53,394 bases of DNA from the NCBI RefSeq assembly GCF_002243045.1, contig NZ_MBKP01000036.1, positions 1 through 53,394 of the forward strand, in the 5' to 3' direction. The position numbers and the translations under genes were made by a program. The notes below the pieces were generated by a model. It was not told where the DNA came from. It ran no database searches and saw only the letters and a program-made list of their open reading frames with translations. Shown piece after piece: positions 1 through 9,149 of this stretch. The DNA is from Methanolobus psychrotolerans. Its GTDB lineage: Archaea; Halobacteriota; Methanosarcinia; Methanosarcinales; Methanosarcinaceae. Numbering within the stretch: position 1 is the stretch's first letter; every line of letters starts with the position of its first letter.

Positions 1-1
1 G

Positions 2-331
2 CTTGTAGCGGCTGGCAGTGTCAAAGCTATTCCAGTTAAAGGCGTAAGTCGTGGTCGTGCAAGAATCAGGGATGCCAAGCGTAAGTATGGTCACCGCAAA
101 GGGCAAGGTAAAAGGAAAGGTACAAAAGGTGCACGTAATCCTCGCAAGGAGCAGTGGATGAAGAAGATTCGTGCTCTGAGGAAAGAACTCAAACAAATGC
201 GCGAAGACGGCTCATTGGATAGGTCAACTTTCTGTAAAGTTTACCGTAAGGCAAAGGGTGGGGAATACCGTAGTGTAGCTCACCTTAAGACACACCTTGA
301 GTCAGAGAAGCTAATAAAGCACGAGGAATAA
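2..331 (+). CDS. rpl19e: 50S ribosomal protein L19e (C-terminal part)
   Basis: The window opens inside this gene, so the N-terminus is missing; the visible 109 codons end at TAA 329-331. The protein is very basic, with a run of Arg, Lys and Gly ([20 protein letters not shown]) followed by a helical tail, as expected for the rRNA-binding end of L19e in the large subunit. It lies directly ahead of L18, S5, L30 and L15, which is the conserved archaeal spc-like order, and its stop is 2 bases from the L18 start. It is almost certainly cotranscribed with the genes that follow. Confidence 0.93.
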   Translation, partial: LVAAGSVKAIPVKGVSRGRARIRDAKRKYGHRKGQGKRKGTKGARNPRKEQWMKKIRALRKELKQMREDGSLDRSTFCKVYRKAKGGEYRSVAHLKTHLESEKLIKHEE

Positions 332-333
332 TC

Positions 334-855
334 ATGGCAACAGGACCCAGATATAAAGTCGCTTTCAGACGACGAAGAGAAGGGCGTACTGATTACCACC
401 AGAGACTCAGGTTACTTCTCTCAAAGGAAGACCGTGTGGTAGTACGCAAGAGTTCAAGGCATATGCAGGTCCAGCTTGTAGCTCCTAAACCCGAAGGGGA
501 TGTAACCCTTTCATCTGCAATTTCAACAGAACTTAAAAAGTATGGATATGACGCATCTACTGGAAATACAACAGCTGCGTATCTTACTGGTCTGTTGTTC
601 GGTTATAGGGCACTTAAAAAGGGATATGATTACGGCGTTCTTGATATGGGACTCCAGGCATCATCCCCTGGATCACGCGTGTATGCAACCTTGAGAGGTA
701 TCGTAGATGCAGGATTCGAGATTCCTCATGACTCATCTGTTCTTCCTTCAGATGAGAGGATAAGAGGAGAACACGTAGCAGAGTACATGGAAGGTTCAAA
801 TCTGCCTGAACTGTTTGATGCAGTTAAGGATAAGATCTCTGCAGAGTTCAATTAG
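334..855 (+). CDS. rpl18: 50S ribosomal protein L18
   Basis: A 173-residue protein of the archaeal/eukaryotic L18 (uL18) family, which binds 5S rRNA in the central protuberance. The N-terminal segment ([21 protein letters not shown]) with its many Arg residues and the later [20 protein letters not shown] region are family hallmarks. The length is normal for archaea. The ATG follows the L19e stop by 2 bases, so translation is probably coupled. The next gene (S5) starts 8 bases after its stop, with a GGTGAT ribosome-binding site overlapping the stop. Confidence 0.96.
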   Translation: MATGPRYKVAFRRRREGRTDYHQRLRLLLSKEDRVVVRKSSRHMQVQLVAPKPEGDVTLSSAISTELKKYGYDASTGNTTAAYLTGLLFGYRALKKGYDYGVLDMGLQASSPGSRVYATLRGIVDAGFEIPHDSSVLPSDERIRGEHVAEYMEGSNLPELFDAVKDKISAEFN

Positions 856-863
856 GTGATTAC

Positions 864-1499
864 ATGGCATATGAATATGAAGAAGAATGGGTTCCACAGA
901 CAAGGCTTGGAATACTCGTTCAAGAAGGGCAGATCACTTCCATGGATGAAGCGATCGAGTCAGGTCTTCCTATAAGGGAATCCAATATAATCGATATCCT
1001 GTTACCTGATCTTGTAGATGAGGTTCTTGATATCAACATGGTCCAGAGGATGACTGACTCTGGACGTCGTGTAAAGTTCAGAGCAACGGTCATTGTTGGT
1101 AATGGAAATGGTTTTGTCGGTCTTGGACAGGGTAAGGATGTTCAGGTAGGGCCCGCAATCAGGAAAGCTATCAGCAATGCCAAGATAAACATAATCAAGG
1201 TAACACGTGGATGCGGTTCATGGGAATGTGCATGCGGGCTTGGGCATACTGTACCTTCAGAGGTACGTGGAAAAGCTGGCAGTGTCATTGTCGAACTTAA
1301 ACCAGCACCACGTGGACTTGGTCTGGCTGCCGGAGACACTGCAAGAAAAGTGCTTGAGAAGGCAGGTATCAAGGATGTCTGGACAAGGACCGAAGGTACT
1401 ACAAGGACAACTCTTAACTTTGCAAAAGCAACATTCAATGCACTGCAGAACGCAGGTACTGTAAGAGTTCCTGTGCGTCTGGAGAAGAAGGAGGCTTGA
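864..1499 (+). CDS. rps5: 30S ribosomal protein S5
   Basis: A 211-residue S5 (uS5) of the small subunit, involved in decoding accuracy and mRNA entry. The double-stranded RNA-binding S5 domain is in the middle ([20 protein letters not shown]) and the conserved second domain follows ([20 protein letters not shown]). The N-terminal extension is typical of archaeal homologues. It is preceded by GGTGATTAC, a good ribosome-binding site, and is one base from L30. It is in the middle of a tight ribosomal operon. Confidence 0.96.
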   Translation: MAYEYEEEWVPQTRLGILVQEGQITSMDEAIESGLPIRESNIIDILLPDLVDEVLDINMVQRMTDSGRRVKFRATVIVGNGNGFVGLGQGKDVQVGPAIRKAISNAKINIIKVTRGCGSWECACGLGHTVPSEVRGKAGSVIVELKPAPRGLGLAAGDTARKVLEKAGIKDVWTRTEGTTRTTLNFAKATFNALQNAGTVRVPVRLEKKEA

Positions 1500-1500
1500 A

Positions 1501-1962
1501 ATGTACGCTTTGGTTAGAGTACGTGGGAACGTGAATGTAAGGGGCTCTATTAAGGATACTCTGAAGATGCTTCGCCTGCATAAGGTGAACCACTGTGTCC
1601 TCCTTAACGATACTCCTCACAATGTAGGAATGATCCAGAAGGTTAAGGACTACGTAGCATTCGGTGTCATTGATGCCGGTACTCTTGCAGAGATGCTCAG
1701 TAACCGTGGAAAGCTTGAGGGTGACATAAAACTCACCGACGAGTATGTAGCTGAGAACACTGAATATGATTCCATCAAAGCTTTGGCACAGGCTATCTGT
1801 GACGGTGCTGCAACACTGAAAGATGTTCCTAATCTCAAACCGGTATTTAGGCTCCACCCACCAAGGAAAGGCCATGCTGGTGTGAAGAGGACTGTTCAGC
1901 AGGGTGGTGTTCTGGGTAACCATGGTGAAGACATTAACAAACTACTGAAGAAAATGAGGTAA
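1501..1962 (+). CDS. rpl30: 50S ribosomal protein L30
   Basis: A 153-residue archaeal-length L30 (uL30). The start [15 protein letters not shown] and the [12 protein letters not shown] motif are typical of the family. The C-terminal [12 protein letters not shown] stretch is conserved in archaeal L30. Bacterial L30 is only about 60 residues, so the length itself marks the archaeal form. It starts one base after S5 ends, and its stop overlaps the first possible ATG of L15. Confidence 0.95.
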   Translation: MYALVRVRGNVNVRGSIKDTLKMLRLHKVNHCVLLNDTPHNVGMIQKVKDYVAFGVIDAGTLAEMLSNRGKLEGDIKLTDEYVAENTEYDSIKALAQAICDGAATLKDVPNLKPVFRLHPPRKGHAGVKRTVQQGGVLGNHGEDINKLLKKMR

Positions 1963-1967
1963 TGCCA

Positions 1968-2408
1968 ATGTCTAAAAAAACCAACACAAGGAAATTCAGA
2001 GGATCACGCACATGTGGTGGCGGTACTCACAAAAACAGACGTGGTGCCGGTAACCGTGGTGGAAGAGGTAGATGTGGTGAAAATGCGCATCATGCAACCC
2101 GCGCATTGTTACTCGGTTACTTCCGCGGACACCAAAGGGGATTCAAGCGCCCATTGAAGGTCATATACGATGCTTCTATCGTAAACGTAGGGGAACTTGA
2201 TGAACTTGCAGATCAGCTTGTTGAAGATGGCTTTGCAGAACTTAAGGATGATACATATGTCATCGATCTTGCTGTACTTGATATCGATAAGGTACTTGGC
2301 TCCGGTAAGGTTTCAAAGAAGCTTTCTATTACAGCAGCTGAATTCTCTGCCAGTGCAAAGGAAAAGATCGAAAGTGCAGGTGGATCTTGCACTGAGATAG
2401 AAGAGTAA
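1968..2408 (+). CDS. rpl15: 50S ribosomal protein L15
   Basis: Archaeal L15 (uL15), 146 residues from the chosen start. The Gly/Arg-rich N-terminus ([20 protein letters not shown]) that threads into 23S rRNA is clear. Two ATGs are possible: 1962 overlaps the L30 stop, while 1968 lies 7 bases after GAGGT (1956-1960), so 1968 is preferred. It is the last ribosomal gene before a hairpin that includes its stop codon; secY follows after a 131-base gap. Confidence 0.95.
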   Translation: MSKKTNTRKFRGSRTCGGGTHKNRRGAGNRGGRGRCGENAHHATRALLLGYFRGHQRGFKRPLKVIYDASIVNVGELDELADQLVEDGFAELKDDTYVIDLAVLDIDKVLGSGKVSKKLSITAAEFSASAKEKIESAGGSCTEIEE

Positions 2409-2437
2409 TGCCATTTGGCATTACTTATTTTATTTTA
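2404..2437 (+). terminator. Hairpin and T-rich tract after rpl15
   Basis: A perfect 10-bp inverted repeat (AGTAATGCCA, then TGGCATTACT) spans the L15 stop codon and is followed by TTATTTTATTTT. This looks like an intrinsic terminator or attenuator that separates the ribosomal genes from secY. The gap to secY also contains an AT-rich stretch (catatttattaatg near 2460) that could be a TATA element for secY. Confidence 0.6.
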
Positions 2438-2539
2438 TATTAGTGCAATTAAAGGGTGCATATTTATTAATGTTTAAATCTATTTAGGTGTACTTTACCT
2501 AACAATTGCATGGATTTTTCCATTCAAAGGGTGGAATTA

Positions 2540-4018
2540 ATGAGTCTTAAGGATAGTTTGGAACCAATTTTCAATAAATTGCCTGCGGTTGCAAGTCCGG
2601 AAGGGCATGTCCATTTTAAAAATAAATTAATGTGGACGCTTGGCATTCTTGTGCTCTATTTTGCGCTTGCTAATGTACCGCTGTTTGGATTGTCAGCGGA
2701 TTCGATAGATCTTTTCGAGTCCTATAGAGCATTTTTTGCAGGAGCTTCGGGTTCTCTGATTCTTCTTGGTATAGGTCCTATTGTTACCGCATCCATTGTC
2801 CTTCAACTATTGGTTGGCGCCGATGTCATAAAGCTTGACATGTCCAATCCATCTGACCAGGCGTTCTTCCAAGGCGCACAGAAGTTTATGGTCTTTGTAA
2901 TGATAGTACTCGAGGCTCTGCCACAGATCGTAGGTGGTTATCTAATGCCGGACGAAGCACTTGCAGCGACTTTGGGTGTAGGTGTCGGAGTAATTACATT
3001 TCTCCTCTTCATACAGATATGCATAGGGGGCACGCTGATACTCTTCATGGACGAAGTAGTTTCCAAATGGGGAATCGGTTCAGGTGTCGGTCTTTTCATC
3101 GTGGCTGGAGTTTCCCAACAGATTGTGACCGGTTTGTTCAACTGGACGTCAGATTCAACAGGTCTGCCTACAGGTTTCTTCCCCAAGTGGTTATACATCC
3201 TTCAGAATGTGGAAGCTGATTTCCTTTTTTCAGGGGATGGTATCATGTTCATGCTGATAAGTGGTGGAATACTTGCGCTGGTAAGTACGATATTGATCTT
3301 CCTGCTGGTCGTCTATGTTGAAAGTACTCGCATCGAAATTCCTCTGGCACATAGTGCAGTAAGAGGTGCAAGAGGTAAGTTTCCTGTTAAACTCATATAT
3401 GCATCAGTCCTGCCGATGATTCTTGTAAGGGCATTGCAGGCTAATATCCAGATGGTAGGTCTTTTGTTGAGTGGCAAGGGAATAACTTTCCTTGGTGAAT
3501 TCAACGGTTCAACACCTATTAATGGTATTATGTATTATCTGGCTCCGATCCACAGTCCTTATGATTGGATACCTTCCTTAGTAAGGGAATCATTTACAAG
3601 TTATGGTGCTCCGGTACCTGCTCTCTGGCAGATTGGATTACATGTGTTTGTTGATGCTTTCTTCTTGATAGTTGGAGGTATTATCTTTGCTCTGTTCTGG
3701 ATTGAGACCACAGGAATGGGTGCAAAACCGACTGCAAAGAAGATATTTAACTCTGGTATGCAAATTCCGGGTTTTAGAAGGAATGTAGGAAGTATTGAAA
3801 AAGTGATGTTAAGGTATATTCCAAAGGTAACCATCATTGGTGGTGCCTTCATAGGTTTCCTCACACTCGTTGCAAGTCTGATGGGTACTCTTGGAGGTGC
3901 AGGTGGAACTGGTCTTCTACTTGCTGTAAGTATTGTATATCGCCTCTATGAAGATATAGCATCCGAACAAATGATGGAAATGCATCCGATGGTAAGATCC
4001 TTCTTCGGAAAAGAATAA
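2540..4018 (+). CDS. secY: Preprotein translocase subunit SecY
   Basis: A 492-residue channel protein of the Sec translocon in the cytoplasmic membrane. About ten hydrophobic segments are visible, and the N-terminal half has the plug region after the first membrane helix. The loop VVYVESTRIEIPLAHSAVRG and the end FFGKE match archaeal SecY. An upstream in-frame ATG (2510) exists, but ATG 2540 follows GGGTGGA at good spacing and gives the usual N-terminus MSLKDSLEPIFNKLPAV. The neighbours adk, DUF106 and cmk are the standard archaeal partners. Confidence 0.95.
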   Translation: MSLKDSLEPIFNKLPAVASPEGHVHFKNKLMWTLGILVLYFALANVPLFGLSADSIDLFESYRAFFAGASGSLILLGIGPIVTASIVLQLLVGADVIKLDMSNPSDQAFFQGAQKFMVFVMIVLEALPQIVGGYLMPDEALAATLGVGVGVITFLLFIQICIGGTLILFMDEVVSKWGIGSGVGLFIVAGVSQQIVTGLFNWTSDSTGLPTGFFPKWLYILQNVEADFLFSGDGIMFMLISGGILALVSTILIFLLVVYVESTRIEIPLAHSAVRGARGKFPVKLIYASVLPMILVRALQANIQMVGLLLSGKGITFLGEFNGSTPINGIMYYLAPIHSPYDWIPSLVRESFTSYGAPVPALWQIGLHVFVDAFFLIVGGIIFALFWIETTGMGAKPTAKKIFNSGMQIPGFRRNVGSIEKVMLRYIPKVTIIGGAFIGFLTLVASLMGTLGGAGGTGLLLAVSIVYRLYEDIASEQMMEMHPMVRSFFGKE

Positions 4019-4029
4019 GGTGATTGATT

Positions 4030-4677
4030 ATGAATATTGCATTGTTTGGTCCACCGGGTGCCGGAAAAGGTACCCAGGCAAAGGAATTATCAAAACACTA
4101 TAATATTCCCCATATATCCACAGGAGATATCCTGCGGGCGAATGTCCGCGACGGGACTGAGCTTGGGGTAAAGGCAAAAGAATACATGGATAAAGGTGAG
4201 CTTGTCCCTGATGCAGTCCTGATTGGACTCATCCGGAACAGGTTGACGGAGGCTGACTGTAAGAATGGTTATCTTCTTGACGGTTATCCAAGAACTATCC
4301 CGCAAGCAGATGCACTTGCAGACATTCTTAAAGAAATCAGCAAGCCACTTGATGCTGTCATTAACATTGAAGTAAGTGATGAGGAACTTGTCAAAAGGCT
4401 CAGTGGACGTCGTAGTTGTGCCTGTGGTGAAAGCTATCATTTGATGTTCAACCCTCCTGAAAAGGAAGGTGTTTGTAACGCATGTGGTGCTGCACTCTAC
4501 CAGAGGGATGACGACAAAGAAGAGGTCATACGCCAAAGGCTTACTGTCTATAATAAAAAGACAAAACCCTTGATCGATTATTATGGCAACTCCGGACTTC
4601 TTGTGAATGTAGATGGTACAGGGTCTGTTGATTCTGTCTTTGTTGTTGTCTGCAGGATTATGGACCAATACAAATAA
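4030..4677 (+). CDS. adk: Adenylate kinase
   Basis: A 215-residue nucleotide kinase (ATP + AMP to 2 ADP). The P-loop GPPGAGKGT is at residues 7-15, and the AMP-binding ISTGDILR and LLDGYPRT motifs are present. The lid carries four cysteines (C130, C132, C149, C152), which suggests a zinc-stabilised lid as in Gram-positive and methanosarcinal enzymes, not the short form of thermophilic methanogens. ATG 4030 is preferred over 4024 because GGTGA (4019-4023) is 6 bases upstream. It is in the secY operon. Confidence 0.95.
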   Translation: MNIALFGPPGAGKGTQAKELSKHYNIPHISTGDILRANVRDGTELGVKAKEYMDKGELVPDAVLIGLIRNRLTEADCKNGYLLDGYPRTIPQADALADILKEISKPLDAVINIEVSDEELVKRLSGRRSCACGESYHLMFNPPEKEGVCNACGAALYQRDDDKEEVIRQRLTVYNKKTKPLIDYYGNSGLLVNVDGTGSVDSVFVVVCRIMDQYK

Positions 4678-4699
4678 ACAAGTCAAAAGAGGCTATCTA

Positions 4700-5320
4700 T
4701 TGGTTACAAAAAAATTTAAGAAAAAACTGGATCAACTGCTGTTGGCTTTCGGTATTTCTCTAATGGTGGGTATAATGTTACTCGGGGAAGACTTCAGGGA
4801 TTCTCTTGGAGGTTCTATGAGCCTCATTATGGATCCACTAGTGACCATTCTAGGGGCAAGTAATTTTCACATAGTTCTGTTCATAATGGCATCAATTACT
4901 GCACTTTACGCGTCACTCATTCAGAAATATACCATTGACTGGGATCTGATGCGTAATACGCAGGAAAAGATGAAGTCTTTCCAGAAGGAGTTCAGAGAAG
5001 CCCAGCTTTCAAATAACACTGCTCTGATGAAGAAGATGGATGAAGAGCGCTCAAAGATGATGCAGGATCAGATGGAGATGTCAAAACAGCAGTTCAAGCC
5101 AATGGCATACATAAGTATAATCTCCCTGCCACTGTTCATGTGGGCTTACCATTATATTAAAGCACATGAAGCTGCTTCATTTGTTTTTCCTTTCTGGGGG
5201 CAGCAAATACTGGTCGATACTATATGGGGTCCTTTCCAGTACTGGATCTTCTGGTATTTTATTGCCTCACTGGCTGTAAGCCAGCTGATCAGAAAGGCTC
5301 TGGATGTCGGTGGAGTATAA
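4700..5320 (+). CDS. DUF106/EMC3-TMCO1-type membrane insertase (archaeal YidC-like)
   Basis: A 206-residue membrane protein with an N-terminal membrane helix, a second hydrophobic segment (FHIVLFIMASITALYASLI), a charged coiled-coil hairpin rich in Met, Lys and Glu (about residues 90-140), and two or three C-terminal helices. This is the DUF106 layout, which belongs to the Oxa1/YidC/EMC3 superfamily and is thought to insert membrane proteins. A TTG start at 4700 is chosen: GAGG is 7 bases upstream, and it removes the 65-base overlap with adk that the ATG at 4613 would create. Its place after secY-adk is conserved in archaea. Confidence 0.88.
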   Translation: MVTKKFKKKLDQLLLAFGISLMVGIMLLGEDFRDSLGGSMSLIMDPLVTILGASNFHIVLFIMASITALYASLIQKYTIDWDLMRNTQEKMKSFQKEFREAQLSNNTALMKKMDEERSKMMQDQMEMSKQQFKPMAYISIISLPLFMWAYHYIKAHEAASFVFPFWGQQILVDTIWGPFQYWIFWYFIASLAVSQLIRKALDVGGV

Positions 5321-5321
5321 C

Positions 5322-5849
5322 GTGTTACTGACTATTAGTGGTCTTCCGGGAAGTGGTACTACCACTGTATCCCGGTTGCTTTCTGAGAAATACGGTCTTG
5401 AGATGGTATCCGCAGGAGAGGTTTTTCGTTCTCTTGCAAAAGAGTACGGTATGAATCTGGCGGAATTTGGTGCACTGGCCGAGTCGGATGAAAGCATCGA
5501 TCTTAAGATTGATGAACGTCAGAAAGAGATTGCCCGTACTCGTGATGATATTCTCCTTGAAGGAAGGCTTGCAGGCCACATGGCTAAAAAAGCCATGAAG
5601 GTCTGGATAAAAGCTTCAGTTGATGTTCGTGTTGGTAGGATCATCACAAGAGAAGGCGGTTCTTTCGAGGCCAAGCTTAGCGAAACAATTGGTCGTGAGG
5701 CATCTGAATCTATTAGGTACCGGACAATATATGGTATCGACATAAACGATCTCTCAGGTTACGATCTTGTGATTGATTCTGGGAAGTGGAATCAATTTCA
5801 GATTACAAACATCATTTCCTCTGCTATTGACAACATTTCTTATTTCTGA
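5322..5849 (+). CDS. cmk: Cytidylate kinase
   Basis: A 175-residue archaeal-type CMP/dCMP kinase. The P-loop ISGLPGSGTTT is at the very N-terminus, and the archaeal/long-lid-less form is recognisable from VSAGEVFR and LLEGRLAGHMA. The start is taken as GTG 5322, because GGTGGAG (5309-5315) lies 6 bases upstream and the protein then begins at the P-loop strand, as in relatives. The upstream ATG (5304) would overlap the DUF106 gene. It stands between DUF106 and cbf5; genes for L34e and L14e, often found here in other archaea, are absent. Confidence 0.93.
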   Translation: MLLTISGLPGSGTTTVSRLLSEKYGLEMVSAGEVFRSLAKEYGMNLAEFGALAESDESIDLKIDERQKEIARTRDDILLEGRLAGHMAKKAMKVWIKASVDVRVGRIITREGGSFEAKLSETIGREASESIRYRTIYGIDINDLSGYDLVIDSGKWNQFQITNIISSAIDNISYF

Positions 5850-5864
5850 TTTTTGGCGGTTTCT

Positions 5865-6866
5865 ATGAATTCTGGTATCTTACCTTCGGAATATAAACGT
5901 GAATTGGTGCATAAGGCAGAGGCAAAAACCAGTTTTATACATGGATGTTCTCCCTACGAGCGTCCTATTAGGCAATATATAGAGATGGGTGTGGTCAATC
6001 TTGACAAGCCTGCAGGTCCAACCAGTCATGAGGTCACGGCCTGGGTTAAGGATATCCTTGAGCTGAACAAGGCCGGACACTCTGGTTCACTGGATCCTGT
6101 AGTTACGGGTGTACTTCCAATCATGCTTGGCAGAGCCACCAAATCAGTTGCAGCTCTTCGTTTGTCAGGGAAGGAATACGTCTGCCTAATGACTTTGCAT
6201 CACCCTATTCCTGAGAAGAAGGTCCGTAAGGTATGTAAAGAGTTTACAGGTCCTATTTTTCAGATGCCTCCGATTATCTCTGCCGTTAAACGTGCTGTGC
6301 GTGTGAGAACTATCTATTATCTTGAAGTTCTTGATGTAAGGGATAAATCGGTTCTGATGAGGGTTGGCTGTGAAGCTGGTACCTATATGCGAAAGTTATG
6401 TCATGATATTGGCATTGCATTGGGTTGTGGTGCCCACATGCAGGAGCTTCGCAGGACAAAGACAGGTCCTTTCAGAGAGGATACGCTTGTAACTCTCCAT
6501 GAACTGAAGGATGCCTATGTTTTCTGGAAAGAGGATGGTGATGAATCCTTCCTGCGTCAGGTAGTCAGACCTATGGAAGAAGGCTTGGCACATCTTCCTA
6601 AAATTATCATTCGTGACAGTGCGGTAGATGCTGTATGTCAGGGTGCGGCAATTGCTGTGCCGGGTATATTAAGCCTTGACCGTAATATCAAAAAAGATGA
6701 TGATATTTGTCTTTTTACTTTAAAAGGAGAGGCTGTAGCATTATGTACATCCCTGATGAATACGGGTGAAATGCTTGAAAATGAGCATGGAATCGCAGCT
6801 GCGACCGAAAGAGTAATAATGGATGCTGGCACTTATCCGCAAGGCTGGCGCAGCAAGCCAGAATAA
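5865..6866 (+). CDS. cbf5: tRNA/rRNA pseudouridine synthase Cbf5 (TruB family)
   Basis: A 333-residue catalytic subunit of archaeal H/ACA ribonucleoproteins, which also modifies tRNA U55. The catalytic motif HSGSLDPVVTGVLP places the nucleophilic Asp at residue 77; GTYMRKLCHDIG and the MQELRRTKTGPF segment are conserved. The C-terminal PUA domain covers about residues 245-330. ATG 5865 follows GGCGGT (5855-5860) and is preferred to TTG 5853. It ends 8 bases before the tRNA-Ser gene, which fits its role in tRNA maturation but may be chance. Confidence 0.95.
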   Translation: MNSGILPSEYKRELVHKAEAKTSFIHGCSPYERPIRQYIEMGVVNLDKPAGPTSHEVTAWVKDILELNKAGHSGSLDPVVTGVLPIMLGRATKSVAALRLSGKEYVCLMTLHHPIPEKKVRKVCKEFTGPIFQMPPIISAVKRAVRVRTIYYLEVLDVRDKSVLMRVGCEAGTYMRKLCHDIGIALGCGAHMQELRRTKTGPFREDTLVTLHELKDAYVFWKEDGDESFLRQVVRPMEEGLAHLPKIIIRDSAVDAVCQGAAIAVPGILSLDRNIKKDDDICLFTLKGEAVALCTSLMNTGEMLENEHGIAAATERVIMDAGTYPQGWRSKPE

Positions 6867-6874
6867 TCACGTGT

Positions 6875-6961
6875 GCCGAGGTAGTCTAGTGGTAGGGCGC
6901 AAGCCTGGAAAGCTTGTGGGGCATCCGCCCCTCGGGAGTTCGAATCTCCCCCTCGGCGCCA
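6875..6961 (+). tRNA. tRNA-Ser(GGA) with encoded CCA
   Basis: A class II tRNA with a 7-bp acceptor stem (GCCGAGG with CCTCGGC). The anticodon stem CAAGC/GCTTG holds the loop CTGGAAA, giving anticodon GGA. The long variable arm is GGGGC/GCCCC and the T arm is GGGAG-TTCGAAT-CTCCC. The discriminator is G and CCA is encoded. It follows cbf5 by 8 bases. The two genes downstream are accessory, so this tRNA may mark an insertion point between two ribosomal clusters. Confidence 0.97.
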
Positions 6962-7057
6962 CAACTCTTCTTTTGCAAATCATTTGTTTAGTAAATCTCC
7001 GTTCCTAAAGCGGTAAGTTCTTTAAGTAGTAAATACCTGTAGCTATGGAGCTGTTGA

Positions 7058-7513
7058 ATGGAAAATAGTGAATTTATAGTTGATCTTTTGCATCTCAGTT
7101 TCAATTCTTGTCTGCAAACGATAGATTGGGAAGAAGCCTCAGCGTTATTTGAGCGTGCTCCTCTTGGTAATCAAAGACGTGAGCCTGAAAAACTGAAAAG
7201 GGCATTTGAAGCAAGTTATTCAGTTGTTATTGTTCGCGATCCTAATCGTCTTATTGGTATGTGCCGGGCTCTCTGTGATGGGGAATATCAGGCTGCTATC
7301 TATGATATGGTATTGTTGCCTGAGTATCAGGGAAAGGGTATTGGAAAAGAGATGATTAGTAGGTTATGTGAAGCTCTTCCCGTTGAAAATATAATCCTGT
7401 ACTCTGTTCCCGGACGTGAGGGATTTTACATAAAATGTGGATTTAAAAGGATGTGTACTGCGATGGCAAAATTGAATATGTTTATGTCTGAACCGGGCAG
7501 TGGATACTTCTGA
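7058..7513 (+). CDS. GNAT family N-acetyltransferase
   Basis: A 151-residue protein with the GNAT fold. The acetyl-CoA pyrophosphate-binding motif VLLPEYQGKGIGKEMISRL is at about residues 86-104, followed by the typical C-terminal strand with FYIKCGFKR. The substrate cannot be told from the sequence; similar small GNAT proteins act on amines or protein N-termini. GGAG (7047-7050) precedes the ATG by 7 bases. It sits alone between tRNA-Ser and an MFS gene in a place where archaeal relatives usually have ribosomal genes, so it may be a later insertion. Confidence 0.85.
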   Translation: MENSEFIVDLLHLSFNSCLQTIDWEEASALFERAPLGNQRREPEKLKRAFEASYSVVIVRDPNRLIGMCRALCDGEYQAAIYDMVLLPEYQGKGIGKEMISRLCEALPVENIILYSVPGREGFYIKCGFKRMCTAMAKLNMFMSEPGSGYF

Positions 7514-7528
7514 TTCAGAAGTTTTTTT
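7506..7528 (+). terminator. Hairpin with T7 run at the end of the GNAT gene
   Basis: ACTTCTGA pairs with TTCAGAAGT across the GNAT stop codon (TGA 7511-7513), and seven T residues follow. This is a compact intrinsic-terminator shape. The 278 bases after it, up to the MFS gene, hold no convincing reading frame. Confidence 0.6.
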
Positions 7529-7791
7529 AAAAAACAATGGGAGTAAGTTATGCTTACTCTTCCTTGCGGCGCTGCATTAATAATTCAAGACTGGGGATTG
7601 CGGCTACAGGACGTGCAATGGTTTGGAATTGTGGAATTTGAGTGTTAAATCTGGTGTGCTAAACGCATAGTATGTCCTATTTCTTCCATGAATTTTATTT
7701 TGGAATGTAAATTGATTCTAACGCAGGACTTTTTTAGTTCTTCTTTACAATATCTTAAAATACCCGGAATGGTTTTTGTCATCATAGTATC

Positions 7792-8880
7792 ATGAAAGTA
7801 AATACCATTCAATTTTTGGCAAGTACCTCTCATATGATGTCCAACGTTTTCATTCCTATATTTGCTCGATCTTTAGGGGCGTCCTTCTTTGAGGTAGGGG
7901 TCATAACTGCTTGTTTTGGTCTTGCTTCATTCATTTCTTCCTTCATATTTGGAAAAGCTGCTGATATCAATCGTCTTCGACCAATCGTCCTTATAGGTCT
8001 ATTGGTATCCACATTTGCTTTTCTATTGCAGGTGTTTGCCAGCAGTACTCTTTCACTTGCTATTATCCGGGCACTGGTGGGTTTTTGTATGGGCATTTAC
8101 CCGGCAGCACTAACTGTCTATGTTTATTATCAGAAGGGGAGTATAGGTAAGTTCAGTTCGTTTGGTTCACTGGGTTGGATGGCAGGTTTTCTTATTGCAG
8201 GTTTTGTGGGAAATGTGAAATATCTCTTTATTTTGTCTTCTTTTTTTTACTTCATTTCATTCATGGCAGCATTGAGGCTTAAGGATATTGAAAAGCCTTC
8301 TCTGAAGGCAAGTTATTTTTCACTGGAAGCCTTAAGGGCTAATATTGCAACTTACCTATCAGTGTTTGTCAGGCACACGGGCGCTGCTGCTGTGTGGGCA
8401 ATATTACCTCTTTATCTTGCTTTTTTGGGTGCATCCAATCTATGGATCGGACTTATCTATGCTATCAATCCCTTCCTTCAATTTTTGATTATGCGAAGGT
8501 TGGACCGGTTTAGGAATGAATGGCTTATGAAATGGGGATTTATAATGTCTGGCATAGCTTTTTTTGGATATTTCATGTCGCCAAATTATATATTCATAAT
8601 TCCTGGCATGTTTTTTGTTGCATTCGGGTGGTCTTTCCTTTTTGTGGGTGCCAGCCAGTTACTCATGGAACGCAGTAATGAAAAAGCAACAGTGACAGGT
8701 ATTCTTAACTCTGTGATAGCCGCAAGTAATATTGTTGGTGCCATTCTGGGCGGATTAACGCTCCAGTTATATGGTTTCAGGGAAACAATGGCATTGGCTG
8801 TTCTTTGTTCCATTGGCGGTGTCTTTGTATTCAAAGTACTGGATAAACCGTTTGCAATCAACTACTTAAAAAGTAAATAA
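7792..8880 (+). CDS. MFS transporter
   Basis: A 362-residue polytopic membrane protein of the major facilitator superfamily. About eleven to twelve hydrophobic segments are visible, and the loop after helix 2 contains FGKAADINRLRPIV, a weak form of the MFS motif (GxxaDrxgrr). The second half repeats the pattern, as expected for the 6+6 fold. Length is slightly short for the family. No ribosome-binding site precedes ATG 7792, so the mRNA may be leaderless or the start may differ. The substrate is unknown; sugar or drug efflux is possible. Confidence 0.85.
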   Translation: MKVNTIQFLASTSHMMSNVFIPIFARSLGASFFEVGVITACFGLASFISSFIFGKAADINRLRPIVLIGLLVSTFAFLLQVFASSTLSLAIIRALVGFCMGIYPAALTVYVYYQKGSIGKFSSFGSLGWMAGFLIAGFVGNVKYLFILSSFFYFISFMAALRLKDIEKPSLKASYFSLEALRANIATYLSVFVRHTGAAAVWAILPLYLAFLGASNLWIGLIYAINPFLQFLIMRRLDRFRNEWLMKWGFIMSGIAFFGYFMSPNYIFIIPGMFFVAFGWSFLFVGASQLLMERSNEKATVTGILNSVIAASNIVGAILGGLTLQLYGFRETMALAVLCSIGGVFVFKVLDKPFAINYLKSK

Positions 8881-9035
8881 AGCGGAGGTTCTGCATCATG
8901 GAATATGGATTTCCGTATACAAACTTCTGCCCTCTATTCGTGGGAAAGTATTTATGTAATTAACCTATAGTAAGTGCTCACTTGTATTACTACTGTCTGT
9001 TATTTAATGAGTGTTAAATAAGATAAATAGTATAT

Positions 9036-9073
9036 GCAGGCGAATTATTCTATAAATCTTTAGAATTGCCTGC
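9036..9073 (+). promoter_or_regulatory. Promoter of the S13 operon inside an inverted repeat
   Basis: A TATA-like box (TATAAATC, 9051-9058) lies between the half-sites GCAGGC (9036-9041) and GCCTGC (9068-9073); the repeat extends inwards as AATT on both sides, with one extra G in the left arm. An archaeal start site would fall about 25 bases after the TATA centre, near 9080. A factor bound to this repeat would cover the TATA box, so an operator role is possible but unproven. Confidence 0.5.
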
Positions 9074-9140
9074 CCCTTCATAAAGGGGTGTGTCGGGACT
9101 TTTGTTTCGAGGCTACAGGGCGCTTGCGTCCCTAAGGAGG
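9073..9140 (+). promoter_or_regulatory. Structured leader and ribosome-binding site of rps13
   Basis: Two hairpins precede the gene. CCCCTT/AAGGGG (9073-9088) has a CATA loop. GGGCG/CGTCCC (9118-9132) has a CTTG loop and one bulged T. The second one ends just before the strong ribosome-binding site AAGGAGG (9134-9140), 9 bases from ATG 9150. The position suggests control of translation, for example by a ribosomal protein of the operon; this is inference. Confidence 0.45.
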
Positions 9141-9149
9141 AAAATAATA

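Noticed and set aside
4613-4699. ATG start of the DUF106 gene inside adk
   Set aside because: It would overlap adk by 65 bases; TTG 4700 has a ribosome-binding site and gives the usual N-terminus.
8898-8963. A 21-codon open frame with GGAGG upstream between the MFS gene and rps13
   Set aside because: It is too short, has no recognisable motif and lies in the AT-rich region before the S13 promoter.
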